From Desulfurococcales archaeon (lineage in GTDB: Archaea; Thermoproteota; Thermoprotei_A; Sulfolobales; Desulfurococcaceae), in the NCBI GenBank assembly GCA_027064845.1, contig JAMOPC010000444.1:1-7397 (forward strand): DNA of 7,397 bases. The letters are read 5' to 3'. Shown here piece after piece: positions 1-5,238 of the stretch. A program made the position numbers and the translations under genes. A model generated the notes under the pieces. It searched no databases. It was not told the origin of the DNA and was given only the letters and a program-made list of their open reading frames with translations. The first letter of the stretch is position 1, and each line of letters opens with the position of its first letter.

Positions 1-198
1 GTAACCGATGACTATACGGCTGGTTCTCCTACATGGACTACAATACTTGAAATACCCGGAAACAGTACGGTAGAGTATAAGAAACCAGTAAAGATACTCA
101 TTGGTAGAACCGGCAAAGAAGCATTCCGTGTAAACGTTAATGGTACTAGCGGTTCTGCTGTGACGATTAATATAGAGGTAGAGCCTGTAAGCGATTAA
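1..198 (+). CDS. 3' end of an Ig-like beta-rich structural protein (5' truncated)
   Basis: Frame 1 is open from the window edge to a TAA at 196-198, giving the last 65 residues of a larger protein. The pattern is alternating hydrophobic and polar beta strands with many Thr, Val, Gly and Asn (for example TILEIPGNSTVEYK, then KILIG, FRVNV, and AVTINIEVEP at the end), as in the C-terminal strands of an Ig-like or fibronectin-like domain. The PGNS-x-V segment recurs in the 544-residue protein encoded from 5239, with 13 identical bases at the DNA level. Codon use (AGA, ATA, GGT, GTA) matches the neighbours. A hairpin with a T-tract follows the stop, so it probably ends a transcription unit. A structural or adhesive surface protein is inferred from composition; the actual function is unknown. 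Confidence 0.75.
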   Translation, partial: VTDDYTAGSPTWTTILEIPGNSTVEYKKPVKILIGRTGKEAFRVNVNGTSGSAVTINIEVEPVSD

Positions 199-210
199 TA
201 AGTAAATAAT

Positions 211-232
211 AATATTGTTTTTTAACAATATT
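211..232 (+). terminator. Hairpin with T-tract downstream of the 1-198 gene
   Basis: AATATTGTT (211-219) and AACAATATT (224-232) are perfect 9-bp inverted arms around a TTTT loop, followed by TTTCTTT. It starts 12 bases after a stop codon and ends 18 bases before the next start. The T-rich 3' side fits archaeal termination, where T-tracts matter more than stems. It could also act as a leader structure for the following gene. Confidence 0.5.
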
Positions 233-239
233 TTTCTTT

Positions 240-243
240 GGTG
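240..243 (+). promoter_or_regulatory. GGTG ribosome-binding site fixing the TTG start at 251
   Basis: GGTG lies 7 bases before TTG 251. The same GGTG plus 7-base spacing precedes the ATG starts at 5239 (plus) and 5129 (minus), so it supports TTG 251 over the earlier in-frame TTG at 215, which lies inside the hairpin. Confidence 0.6.
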
Positions 244-250
244 TAAGACC

Positions 251-811
251 TTGGCTACTGAGAAGCATGTTTCTGGAAAAGAAGTAATAGAGCTTTATAA
301 GCCTGATAGAAGCATAACGGATAGAATGACAAGCATAGATAACAACATATACGCAATAGCAAAGATACTGATAAGAATACTAGGAGTTCTTGAAGGAAAA
401 CAAGTTACTACACCACCTATAAACATAGAGCCTATACTTAGACAATTATCCGAGACAATAAATACTTTGAAAGAAGTAATTACTACAATACAGCAACCAA
501 TAACTATACCTAATCTAGTAAAAACAATACCTGCAAACATGGTCAGAATAGCTAAGACAAAATATGTTGTAGACAATACCAAGGACCAGAAACACATACT
601 CAGAAAAGACACGGACTACGTACTAATAACGGTTTTCGACGACAACATATTCTTCGACATAGAACCAATAAATAATAAATCACAACTATTCCCATCAGGT
701 AGCGTAATAGAATGGTATAGGAACAAGAAATACAAGGAAATATATCTTAGAGCAGAAACAAGCACGGCTAGAGTATATATAACTGAGTGGAGTCTAAGTG
801 GTAAAACATGA
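251..811 (+). CDS. Helical-stalk plus beta-head virion-type protein, function unknown
   Basis: The 186-residue product from TTG 251 is not recognised as a named family. Residues about 24-50 and 58-82 are amphipathic helices with regular Ile/Leu spacing (IYAIAKILIRILGVLEG; ILRQLSETINTLKEVITTI), separated by a proline-bearing turn, which suggests an oligomeric coiled-coil stalk. Residues about 100-182 are a beta-rich head with strands such as DYVLITVF, NIFFDIEPI, SVIEWY, EIYLRAE and ARVYITEW. A trimeric stalk with a small beta-sandwich tip is common in viral fibre and spike proteins, so a tail or baseplate attachment subunit is plausible but inferred. There is no signal peptide or membrane helix. 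The TGA stop overlaps the next ATG (ATGA at 808-811), so it is translationally coupled to the propeller gene. The TTG start is chosen from the GGTG at 240-243. Confidence 0.75.
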   Translation: MATEKHVSGKEVIELYKPDRSITDRMTSIDNNIYAIAKILIRILGVLEGKQVTTPPINIEPILRQLSETINTLKEVITTIQQPITIPNLVKTIPANMVRIAKTKYVVDNTKDQKHILRKDTDYVLITVFDDNIFFDIEPINNKSQLFPSGSVIEWYRNKKYKEIYLRAETSTARVYITEWSLSGKT

Positions 812-2061
812 CAATACACATAGTAACATACAAAGAACTAAGAAACAGAATACTAAAAACACCGTTCGCAAGTATTGGAGTAGACCAAATACATAGGAAA
901 ATAGAGCTACTATGGTATAATTCAAGTGGTGGTGATTATGGAAGACGTAATCTTGGAATTAGTGAAAAAATGATAATAGTAGTTGGTACATATAGTGGTG
1001 GAGGTGGGAGTGAAGGTGGAGGCGGTGGTGGAGAAGGTGGAGGCGTAATAACTGCTTCTAGTATTACTGTTGGTATTGATGAACTTAGAACAATAGCATT
1101 AGACCCTAATACATTAGATGTTATTAGTTTTTTATCACCGGGTTATTGTTTACTAGCTGATACAGAGTATCTTTACTGTATTGAAGCAGGTAATGAAGAA
1201 AATTATTTTGTTATAATTGATTATAATGGAGAGATAATATATAGACAACCAACTGTTGCAATACCAAGTGCTTTGTTACCTAAAAGAGTGATACTCCCGG
1301 AATATGTTAAAGATAAAATACATATTTTCGATGTAGATAGTCTGTCATTTATTAAAGACATAGAATTACACAATGTCACACTTCCGCTTAGTGATATAAC
1401 ATATTTCTATACAACATATGAACAATCAGGAACGTATTATCTTGTAAAAATAGATAAAGATGGTAATATACTCGCATCATCACCTGTATCATCTCAAATA
1501 GCTTCTAGTGTTCACGATATTGTTGCTTCGGAAGATAAGATTATAGTGTATAACTATAGTAATATGTTTCAAATATTTGATAAAAAAGACTTAAAGCTTA
1601 TTAGAACAGAAACATTAAATGATATATCACTTTATGCGTTAAGCTGTAACAACGGATATTTATACATACCATACACTCGTGGAAAGGAGAATAATTATTA
1701 TGATTATGGAATAATAAAGTATGATATAAAAAACTTTAGAATTGAGTTTGATAATATACTACTAACTAACTCAAATAGTAGATATACTATGTGTAGGGGC
1801 TGTCTAGGAATTTATCCTGATGACTATGTCTATCTAAATGTACTTTATAATAATGGTAAATATATGGTTATTGGCATAGATAATAATGGTGAAAAAATAT
1901 GGGAGTTAGAAACAACAAGGTATAGTATACCTGTATTAACACCAAGTGGTAAATTAATAATTAATACTCCACATGGATTATGCATAGTTGATAGAATGAC
2001 CGGTGAAGAAATAATATGCAATCCCAATATCTATTATGTATATAATTACTTTATCGTATAA
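808..2061 (+). CDS. Beta-propeller protein with poly-glycine linker, probable receptor-binding or tail protein
   Basis: The 417-residue protein has three parts. Residues 1-60 form a small N-terminal module (MTIHIVTYKELRNRIL...), perhaps the virion anchor. Residues 63-79 are almost pure Gly with Ser and Glu, a flexible linker. Residues about 85-417 contain seven recurring strand-turn-strand units ending in a D-x-x-x-G-E/N pattern: FVIIDYNGEIIY (134-145), IHIFDVDSLSFIKDI (171-185), LVKIDKDGNILA (212-223), FQIFDKKDLKLIR (254-266), IIKYDIKNFRIEF (302-314), MVIGIDNNGEKIW (353-365) and LCIVDRMTGEEII (391-403). This spacing fits a seven-bladed WD40/PQQ-like propeller, though no catalytic residues can be assigned. 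The ATG overlaps the previous stop by ATGA and only a weak GGT precedes it, consistent with coupling. Cysteines C280, C329 and C332 occur in the propeller. A binding function is inferred from fold and context. Confidence 0.8.
   Translation: MTIHIVTYKELRNRILKTPFASIGVDQIHRKIELLWYNSSGGDYGRRNLGISEKMIIVVGTYSGGGGSEGGGGGGEGGGVITASSITVGIDELRTIALDPNTLDVISFLSPGYCLLADTEYLYCIEAGNEENYFVIIDYNGEIIYRQPTVAIPSALLPKRVILPEYVKDKIHIFDVDSLSFIKDIELHNVTLPLSDITYFYTTYEQSGTYYLVKIDKDGNILASSPVSSQIASSVHDIVASEDKIIVYNYSNMFQIFDKKDLKLIRTETLNDISLYALSCNNGYLYIPYTRGKENNYYDYGIIKYDIKNFRIEFDNILLTNSNSRYTMCRGCLGIYPDDYVYLNVLYNNGKYMVIGIDNNGEKIWELETTRYSIPVLTPSGKLIINTPHGLCIVDRMTGEEIICNPNIYYVYNYFIV
994..1044 (+). repeat. Glycine-linker repeat (GGT/GGA/GGC-rich purine tract)
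   Basis: This tract encodes 17 residues that are almost all Gly with spaced Ser/Glu. It contains an exact 12-bp direct repeat, GAAGGTGGAGGC, at 1012-1023 and 1033-1044, in frame and 21 bp apart. All units are multiples of 3, so slippage would change linker length without breaking the frame. Clustered GG runs also give G-quadruplex potential and several internal Shine-Dalgarno-like GGTG/GGAGG motifs. Confidence 0.7.
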
Positions 2062-2064
2062 TCA

Positions 2065-2115
2065 TTATTGACATAATATATCGAATTTTTTATCATGGTT
2101 ATTAACATAATATAT
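2065..2115 (+). repeat. Imperfect 17-bp direct repeat in the leader of the 2129 gene, with possible TATA elements
   Basis: TTATTGACATAATATAT (2065-2081) and TTATTAACATAATATAT (2099-2115) match at 16 of 17 positions with a 34-bp period. Between them is a T6 run (2086-2091) that could end transcripts from the propeller gene. Each copy carries an ATAATATAT core that resembles an archaeal TATA box. The first copy lies roughly 25-30 bases before a plausible transcript start just upstream of the GTGGTGGTG leader, so gene 2129 may have its own promoter. Confidence 0.4.
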
Positions 2116-2118
2116 AGT

Positions 2119-2125
2119 GGTGGTG
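2119..2125 (+). promoter_or_regulatory. Doubled GGTG ribosome-binding site for ATG 2129
   Basis: GGTGGTG precedes ATG 2129 by 3-6 bases. The in-frame GTG codons at 2117, 2120 and 2123 are better read as this ribosome-binding site than as start codons. Confidence 0.6.
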
Positions 2126-2128
2126 TAT

Positions 2129-3385
2129 ATGCCTAACATACTATATTTATGGGACTTCGAAGACGGCTCAACACAGGGATGGGAACTAGGACCATACACA
2201 ACACTAGACAATAGCGGAGCAATACAAGGAACATATAGTTTGAAATACGATAGCAAGGGTGATCATTGTGGAGATATCAATGATTTGTTAGCAAAAATAT
2301 CTGGAATAGATCTGTCATCAGTTACAAAGCCAATGATAGTATTTATATTAAAGGATTCATCAGATAACACTTGGGGAAATTATGAACTAAATATTAAGGT
2401 TGTAGTAAAAGATCAAAACGGTAACGAGCTTGTTAGTAAGGAGATACATGTTACAAAACAGGAACGTGATTTTGTAAGAGTAGTTGTTATTGATATTTCT
2501 GAAGTTGCTGGTAACAGTAATCTAACAATAGAAATAATAGAGTCTGGTCATATAGGATATAATACCATATCTGGTGGATGTTTTAGAAGAATTAATTATA
2601 TTGATATGATTGCTATAGTTGATGGTGCTGATTATGAGTACAGTACTGGTATATTGACTTCTGAGAATAGTGAGATTGTCATTGACCTTAATGTTCCTGA
2701 TAGTGATCTGTCATCTGATTCTCCTAGTGGTGTTGGTGTTGTATTGGCTACTCCTGACTGGGATCATACTAGTATAAAGTTTACCGCTGTTACTGATCAG
2801 GGTTCTATAACAATTAATAGCGATGACGATAAAATCAAAAATACAAATTACTCGTCATACGGTACTAGTATCTCAACATTTTCTAGTATAAGTATTGATG
2901 CGAAGATAAGTATTGGTAGTGAACTATATAGTTCTTGGGATGAAAAAGTTGCTGTAGTATTTATTGATTCATTATATAACTATAAGAAGATATACTTGTT
3001 CGTGCTTCATTTCTCGCATAACCCTGTTAGACCTAGTTTCAATACTGCGATAAACACTACTACTTATGGAACAACCGTGTCTGGTCAGAAAGACTTCAAC
3101 GTCAAGATTCATGGTGAATCACTTAGTGTTGCATTAAATGTAAGATATATTGTTGGAGACCATACAGTAGTCACTACTGGCTCGGTCTCTCTCGAAATAT
3201 ATGATTCATCTATTGAGACGCTGTATGGTAGTGCACAAATAGATCTTACATCTGGAGACAATATTACATCAACATATATAAGTGATCTACCTACTGATAC
3301 CGATCTAGTGTTCAGGATAAAGTGGAGCATACAGGCTTCTGCAAGAGTAGTGCTCATGGTGACACCGATATTTAAGGTGGGATAA
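2129..3385 (+). CDS. Jelly-roll (carbohydrate-binding-like) multidomain beta protein, probable fibre
   Basis: From ATG 2129 the product has 418 residues. Residues 6-42 read like the entry strands of a CBM-like or galactose-binding-like jelly roll (LWDFEDGSTQGWE, then SGAIQGTYSLKYD), and residues 152-170 carry the usual closing strand (RRINYIDMIAIVDGADYEY). Residues about 5-170 therefore form one sugar-binding-type beta-sandwich. Residues about 172-418 are further beta-rich, Ser/Thr/Asp-rich domains without a family I recognise; the last about 100 (FNVKIHGESLSVALNVRY to the C-terminus) look like a separate sandwich. There is no signal peptide or transmembrane segment. Within a run of appendage-type genes, a sugar-binding fibre tip is the best inference. 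Codon choice changes inside the gene: A-ending codons before about 2240 and T-ending codons (GGT, GTT, ACT, TCT) in roughly 2600-2800, which may mark a domain junction. Confidence 0.8.
   Translation: MPNILYLWDFEDGSTQGWELGPYTTLDNSGAIQGTYSLKYDSKGDHCGDINDLLAKISGIDLSSVTKPMIVFILKDSSDNTWGNYELNIKVVVKDQNGNELVSKEIHVTKQERDFVRVVVIDISEVAGNSNLTIEIIESGHIGYNTISGGCFRRINYIDMIAIVDGADYEYSTGILTSENSEIVIDLNVPDSDLSSDSPSGVGVVLATPDWDHTSIKFTAVTDQGSITINSDDDKIKNTNYSSYGTSISTFSSISIDAKISIGSELYSSWDEKVAVVFIDSLYNYKKIYLFVLHFSHNPVRPSFNTAINTTTYGTTVSGQKDFNVKIHGESLSVALNVRYIVGDHTVVTTGSVSLEIYDSSIETLYGSAQIDLTSGDNITSTYISDLPTDTDLVFRIKWSIQASARVVLMVTPIFKVG
3376..3379 (+). promoter_or_regulatory. GGTG ribosome-binding site inside the preceding gene, for TTG 3388
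   Basis: GGTG (3376-3379, within GGTGGG) lies 8 bases before TTG 3388 and overlaps the last codons of the upstream gene, whose TAA is at 3383-3385. This supports a TTG start and coupled translation. Confidence 0.5.
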
Positions 3386-3387
3386 CA

Positions 3388-4017
3388 TTGACAATAATAT
3401 ATAATGAGCAAAAAATAGATGTTATGGAGATAGTTTACCAGCAACAAGAAACAATACATGAATACATGTATAATGAAAATAAAAAAGATGTTATGGAGAT
3501 AGCTTATCAGCAACAGGAGACTGTTACAAAGACTACGTATAATTATCATAGACACGTACTAGCTGAGATAGGCTATGGTGAACTGATAACTACTAGTAGA
3601 GTAATAGGTTTTTCTAGGCATGACTTTGTCAAGATAGTGTATAATGTTATTCATTTCGCCTTCCTAGGCAAGGCATTCTTGTTTGATGGAAACAATTTAG
3701 TAGAGTTCGGTAGTCCGTCAATAGTTGTTTTTCCAGCAATTGTTTCTAGTGGTGAAAAAATATTTGCAATGTGTGGTTTGAGGGAGAACGGGGAAATAGA
3801 CAACATAGTCTATGGATATAATATGGATAACTACTATGTAGTTGCGGACCGTAACTATATAGCATACATAATAGCTGGTGAAGAACCAGTATATATCAAT
3901 GACTCTGATGGAAACGTTGTTGAAACAGTTAAGAGGCTTGGAGTTGTACCGTTGCTTAAGGGTTATAGAGTGGTTTCACGTAAACCATTCAGCCTAATAC
4001 TATCTGTTATAGGGTGA
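3388..4017 (+). CDS. Small repeat-stalk protein with tandem 23-residue repeats, function unknown
   Basis: The product has 209 residues starting from TTG 3388. Residues 5-94 are built from four repeats of 22-23 residues. Repeats 1 and 2 (5-27 and 28-50) both read YNE-x-x-x-DVMEI-x-YQQQET; repeats 3 (51-72) and 4 (73-94) are diverged but keep the aromatic pair and central x-EI-x-Y or VKIVY strand. The pattern suggests repeating beta-hairpins, as in a fibrous shaft. Residues about 95-209 are a separate, mostly beta domain (AFLFDGNNLVEFG, IFAMCGL, YYVVADRNYIAYIIAG, PVYINDSDGNVVETV). No known family is recognised. It follows the jelly-roll gene with a 2-base gap, and its TGA is part of the ribosome-binding site of the Kelch gene, so the three genes are probably co-transcribed. 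A fibre shaft or adaptor role is inferred from the repeats and neighbours only. Confidence 0.72.
   Translation: MTIIYNEQKIDVMEIVYQQQETIHEYMYNENKKDVMEIAYQQQETVTKTTYNYHRHVLAEIGYGELITTSRVIGFSRHDFVKIVYNVIHFAFLGKAFLFDGNNLVEFGSPSIVVFPAIVSSGEKIFAMCGLRENGEIDNIVYGYNMDNYYVVADRNYIAYIIAGEEPVYINDSDGNVVETVKRLGVVPLLKGYRVVSRKPFSLILSVIG
3400..3537 (+). repeat. Two tandem 69-bp coding repeats
   Basis: Copies 3400-3468 and 3469-3537 match at 49 of 69 positions by hand count. Identity is highest in the first 54 bases (45 match), including an identical run GATGTTATGGAGATAG. Two further protein-level copies (3538-3603 and 3604-3669) are too diverged to align well as DNA. Changes include synonymous ones (CAA/CAG, GAA/GAG, TAC/TAT), so the protein pattern seems to be preserved. 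Confidence 0.75.
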
Positions 4018-4018
4018 T
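4013..4018 (+). promoter_or_regulatory. GGTGAT ribosome-binding site overlapping a stop codon
   Basis: GGTGAT is complementary to the ATCACC of the archaeal 16S rRNA 3' end. It contains the TGA stop of the upstream gene (4015-4017); from the end of GGTG to ATG 4022 is 5 bases. Confidence 0.65.
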
Positions 4019-4021
4019 AAA

Positions 4022-4768
4022 ATGTCTCTGCATGTTACTCCGTCTGGAATAATGTTTAGACATGTTAAGCCACTTTACGGTGTAACTAATTCATGGGTAT
4101 CAATAGCAAGTATTGGTATAGGGAGATACGGTGCTTCAGCATTCATATATAATGATAGGATATATATTGTAGGGGGTCAGACAAGCAGAGGATTAACATC
4201 TACAGTAGAATACATAGACTTATCAACATTTGACAGAGGATATGCAGAATACATGCCTGAAGCAAGAGCATTCTATGCTAGTGGATTCGTGAACGGAAAG
4301 TTCTACGTAATAGGCGGAATAGATACAGGTGGCTCTCCTAGAAACGAGATATACGAGTACGATCCAGTAAATGATACATGGAATACTAAAACAGCGAAAC
4401 TGCCAAAGGGAATAGCTTATTGTTCATCAGTAGTATTTGGTGATAAGATATATGTTATAGGAGGACTTGACAGTAATGGAGACATAATAGGAGACGTGTA
4501 CGTATATGATCCGGAAAACGATACAGTAGAGCAAAAATCATCTCTAAACACTCCAAGAGAAAACCATGCATGTGAAGTACTTGGTAACAAGATATACTGT
4601 TTCGGCGGAGACGATGGTCAGTCATTGCTTGAATCAATAGAAGAATATGATCCATCTACTGATACATGGGTTTTAAAACAAGTAAAACTACCTAAGCCCT
4701 TGACAGGTATAAGAGCTGTACAGGTTGTATTAAATAATAAAAAATATATATTATTGATGGGGGGATAA
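4022..4768 (+). CDS. Five-bladed Kelch beta-propeller protein
   Basis: The 248-residue product is nearly all Kelch repeat. The diagnostic Gly-Gly pairs fall at residues 51-52, 98-99, 147-148, 195-196 and 247-248, each after a strand of the RIYIVGG, KFYVIGG, KIYVIGG, KIYCFGG or KYILLMGG type. Tyr-Asp-Pro/Trp strands follow the middle ones (YEYDPVNDTW 111-120, VYDPENDTV 161-169, EYDPSTDTW 208-216). The chain stops directly after the fifth GG, while the N-terminus supplies an unpaired Trp-type strand (NSWVSIASIGIGRYG, 23-37), so the last blade can be closed by the N-terminus, a molecular-velcro arrangement. Kelch propellers bind proteins or glycans or, in some enzymes, catalyse oxidation; no extra catalytic domain or signal peptide is present. 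As part of the appendage gene run it is most likely a receptor-binding or virion surface module. A truncated longer propeller is the alternative. The gene ends in a shared palindrome with the convergent minus-strand gene. Confidence 0.85.
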   Translation: MSLHVTPSGIMFRHVKPLYGVTNSWVSIASIGIGRYGASAFIYNDRIYIVGGQTSRGLTSTVEYIDLSTFDRGYAEYMPEARAFYASGFVNGKFYVIGGIDTGGSPRNEIYEYDPVNDTWNTKTAKLPKGIAYCSSVVFGDKIYVIGGLDSNGDIIGDVYVYDPENDTVEQKSSLNTPRENHACEVLGNKIYCFGGDDGQSLLESIEEYDPSTDTWVLKQVKLPKPLTGIRAVQVVLNNKKYILLMGG

Positions 4769-4787
4769 AAAATAATTTTATTTTTTA
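4766..4787. terminator. Bidirectional A/T palindrome terminator containing both stop codons
   Basis: Perfect 10-bp arms TAAAAAATAA (4766-4775) and TTATTTTTTA (4778-4787) flank a TT spacer. The Kelch stop (TAA, 4766-4768) and the minus-strand Ig gene stop (TAA read from 4787 to 4785) are the two ends of the palindrome. Each strand presents a T-run to the polymerase, so it should serve both convergent genes. Confidence 0.6.
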
Positions 4788-5129
4788 CCAAGTATAGTGC
4801 TTTGTCTCTATGTCTGCGTCTATTTGTACGTTGTATGTTCCTTCTTTTGTAAATGATAGTGTGAAATCATTGTCTATGTAGTCTGTTCCGGGTATTAGTT
4901 GTGTGTAGAATGTCTTTGTAGGAGTATTGTTTACTAGTACTGTTATTTTTACTTGATACTTGTTTGCTTGTTCGTTTGTTATTGATTTGTTGAAGTGTAT
5001 GATGTATTCTAAACTAACTGTTTCACCTACATGTACACTTGTCTTATTTGCTGTAAGGCTTACGCCTGTTATTGATGGTTTCCCGGCTTTCGGCAATACA
5101 TTTATTGTAACCGTGTTTGATTTAACCAT
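4785..5129 (-). CDS. Small single Ig-like-domain protein (inverted relative to neighbours)
   Basis: The 114-residue protein starts at ATG 5129 with GGTG 7 bases upstream (5140-5137 on the minus strand). It opens with NTVTINVLPKAGKPSI, which looks like the last strand of one Ig domain and a linker, then a full Ig-like/CARDB-like domain: GVSLTANKTSVHVGETVSL, YQVKITVLVN, TKTFYTQLIPG, NDFTLSFTKEGTYNVQIDAD. The V-T-I-x-V / P-x-I / VS-L/I layout, the F-N/S-K segment and the final strands resemble residues about 114-206 of the 544-residue protein encoded divergently from 5239. There is no signal peptide or membrane segment. It is a secreted-type or virion decoration module by fold, but its job is unknown. 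It is the only minus-strand gene inside the structural run, with its own promoter region and a shared terminator, so a regulated or recently inverted module is possible. Confidence 0.75.
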   Translation of the reverse strand: MVKSNTVTINVLPKAGKPSITGVSLTANKTSVHVGETVSLEYIIHFNKSITNEQANKYQVKITVLVNNTPTKTFYTQLIPGTDYIDNDFTLSFTKEGTYNVQIDADIETKHYTW

Positions 5130-5136
5130 AGTGTTT

Positions 5137-5140
5137 CACC
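5137..5140 (-). promoter_or_regulatory. GGTG ribosome-binding site for ATG 5129
   Basis: GGTG on the minus strand lies 7 bases before the ATG, the same spacing as for the genes starting at 251 and 5239. It supports this as a real, translated minus-strand gene. Confidence 0.6.
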
Positions 5141-5145
5141 AATTA

Positions 5146-5201
5146 ATAAGTATTCTATGATATACTTTATTTTTACCTGTAACTGGTTAGAGAATACTTA
5201 T
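5146..5201. repeat. 11-bp inverted repeat in the divergent promoter
   Basis: ATAAGTATTCT (5146-5156) and AGAATACTTAT (5191-5201) are exact reverse complements separated by 34 bp. The right arm overlaps the plus-strand TATA-like element and the left arm lies between the minus-strand TATA-like element and its ribosome-binding site. It could be an operator or a remnant of duplicated promoter DNA. Confidence 0.5.
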
Positions 5202-5227
5202 ACTGGATAATTATGAAATATTTTATT

Positions 5228-5231
5228 GGTG
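5228..5231 (+). promoter_or_regulatory. GGTG ribosome-binding site for ATG 5239
   Basis: GGTG with 7-base spacing to ATG 5239. The surrounding GGTGTAA leader is nearly identical to that before TTG 251. Confidence 0.6.
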
Positions 5232-5238
5232 TAACAGG

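Larger units (their letters stand above)
5130..5238. promoter_or_regulatory. Divergent promoter region between the small Ig gene and the 544-residue protein gene
   Basis: For the plus gene, CTTATAC (5197-5203) is a TATA-like element about 26 bases before the ribosome-binding site at 5228, implying a very short leader. For the minus gene, the reverse complement of 5159-5170 reads ATAAAGTATATC, a TATA-like element about 22 bases before its GGTG. No factor binding can be assigned from sequence alone. Confidence 0.45.

Noticed and set aside
215..250. An upstream TTG (215) as the start of the stalk-protein gene
   Set aside because: It lies inside the hairpin, has no ribosome-binding site, and the extra residues are not needed; TTG 251 has GGTG at the same 7-base spacing used elsewhere in the window.
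295..612. Hydrophobic 105-residue open frame on the minus strand
   Set aside because: Antisense to the stalk gene; its Val/Ile/Leu-rich composition comes from reading A-rich coding DNA backwards, and there is no promoter or ribosome-binding site.
994..1044. Vector-derived or engineered G4S linker
   Set aside because: The linker is continuous with native AT-rich archaeal-type coding sequence on both sides, has irregular Ser/Glu placement, and no cloning sites or vector sequence flank it.
2117..2128. GTG codons at 2117-2125 as the start of the jelly-roll gene
   Set aside because: They form the GGTGGTG ribosome-binding site for ATG 2129 and would add only four residues.
2310..2714. GATCTGTCATC occurring twice within the jelly-roll gene as a regulatory repeat
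   Set aside because: Both copies encode DLSS in similar loops in the same frame; coding bias explains this short match.
3109..3555. 148-residue minus-strand open frame with hydrophobic Ile/Leu/Tyr-rich sequence
   Set aside because: It spans the junction of two well-supported plus-strand genes and includes the 69-bp repeats in antisense, giving repeated HNIFFIFI-like segments by shadowing.
4960..5160. 66-residue plus-strand open frame opposite the small Ig gene
   Set aside because: The minus-strand frame has a start with GGTG, a recognisable Ig-like pattern and a terminator; the plus frame has none of these.
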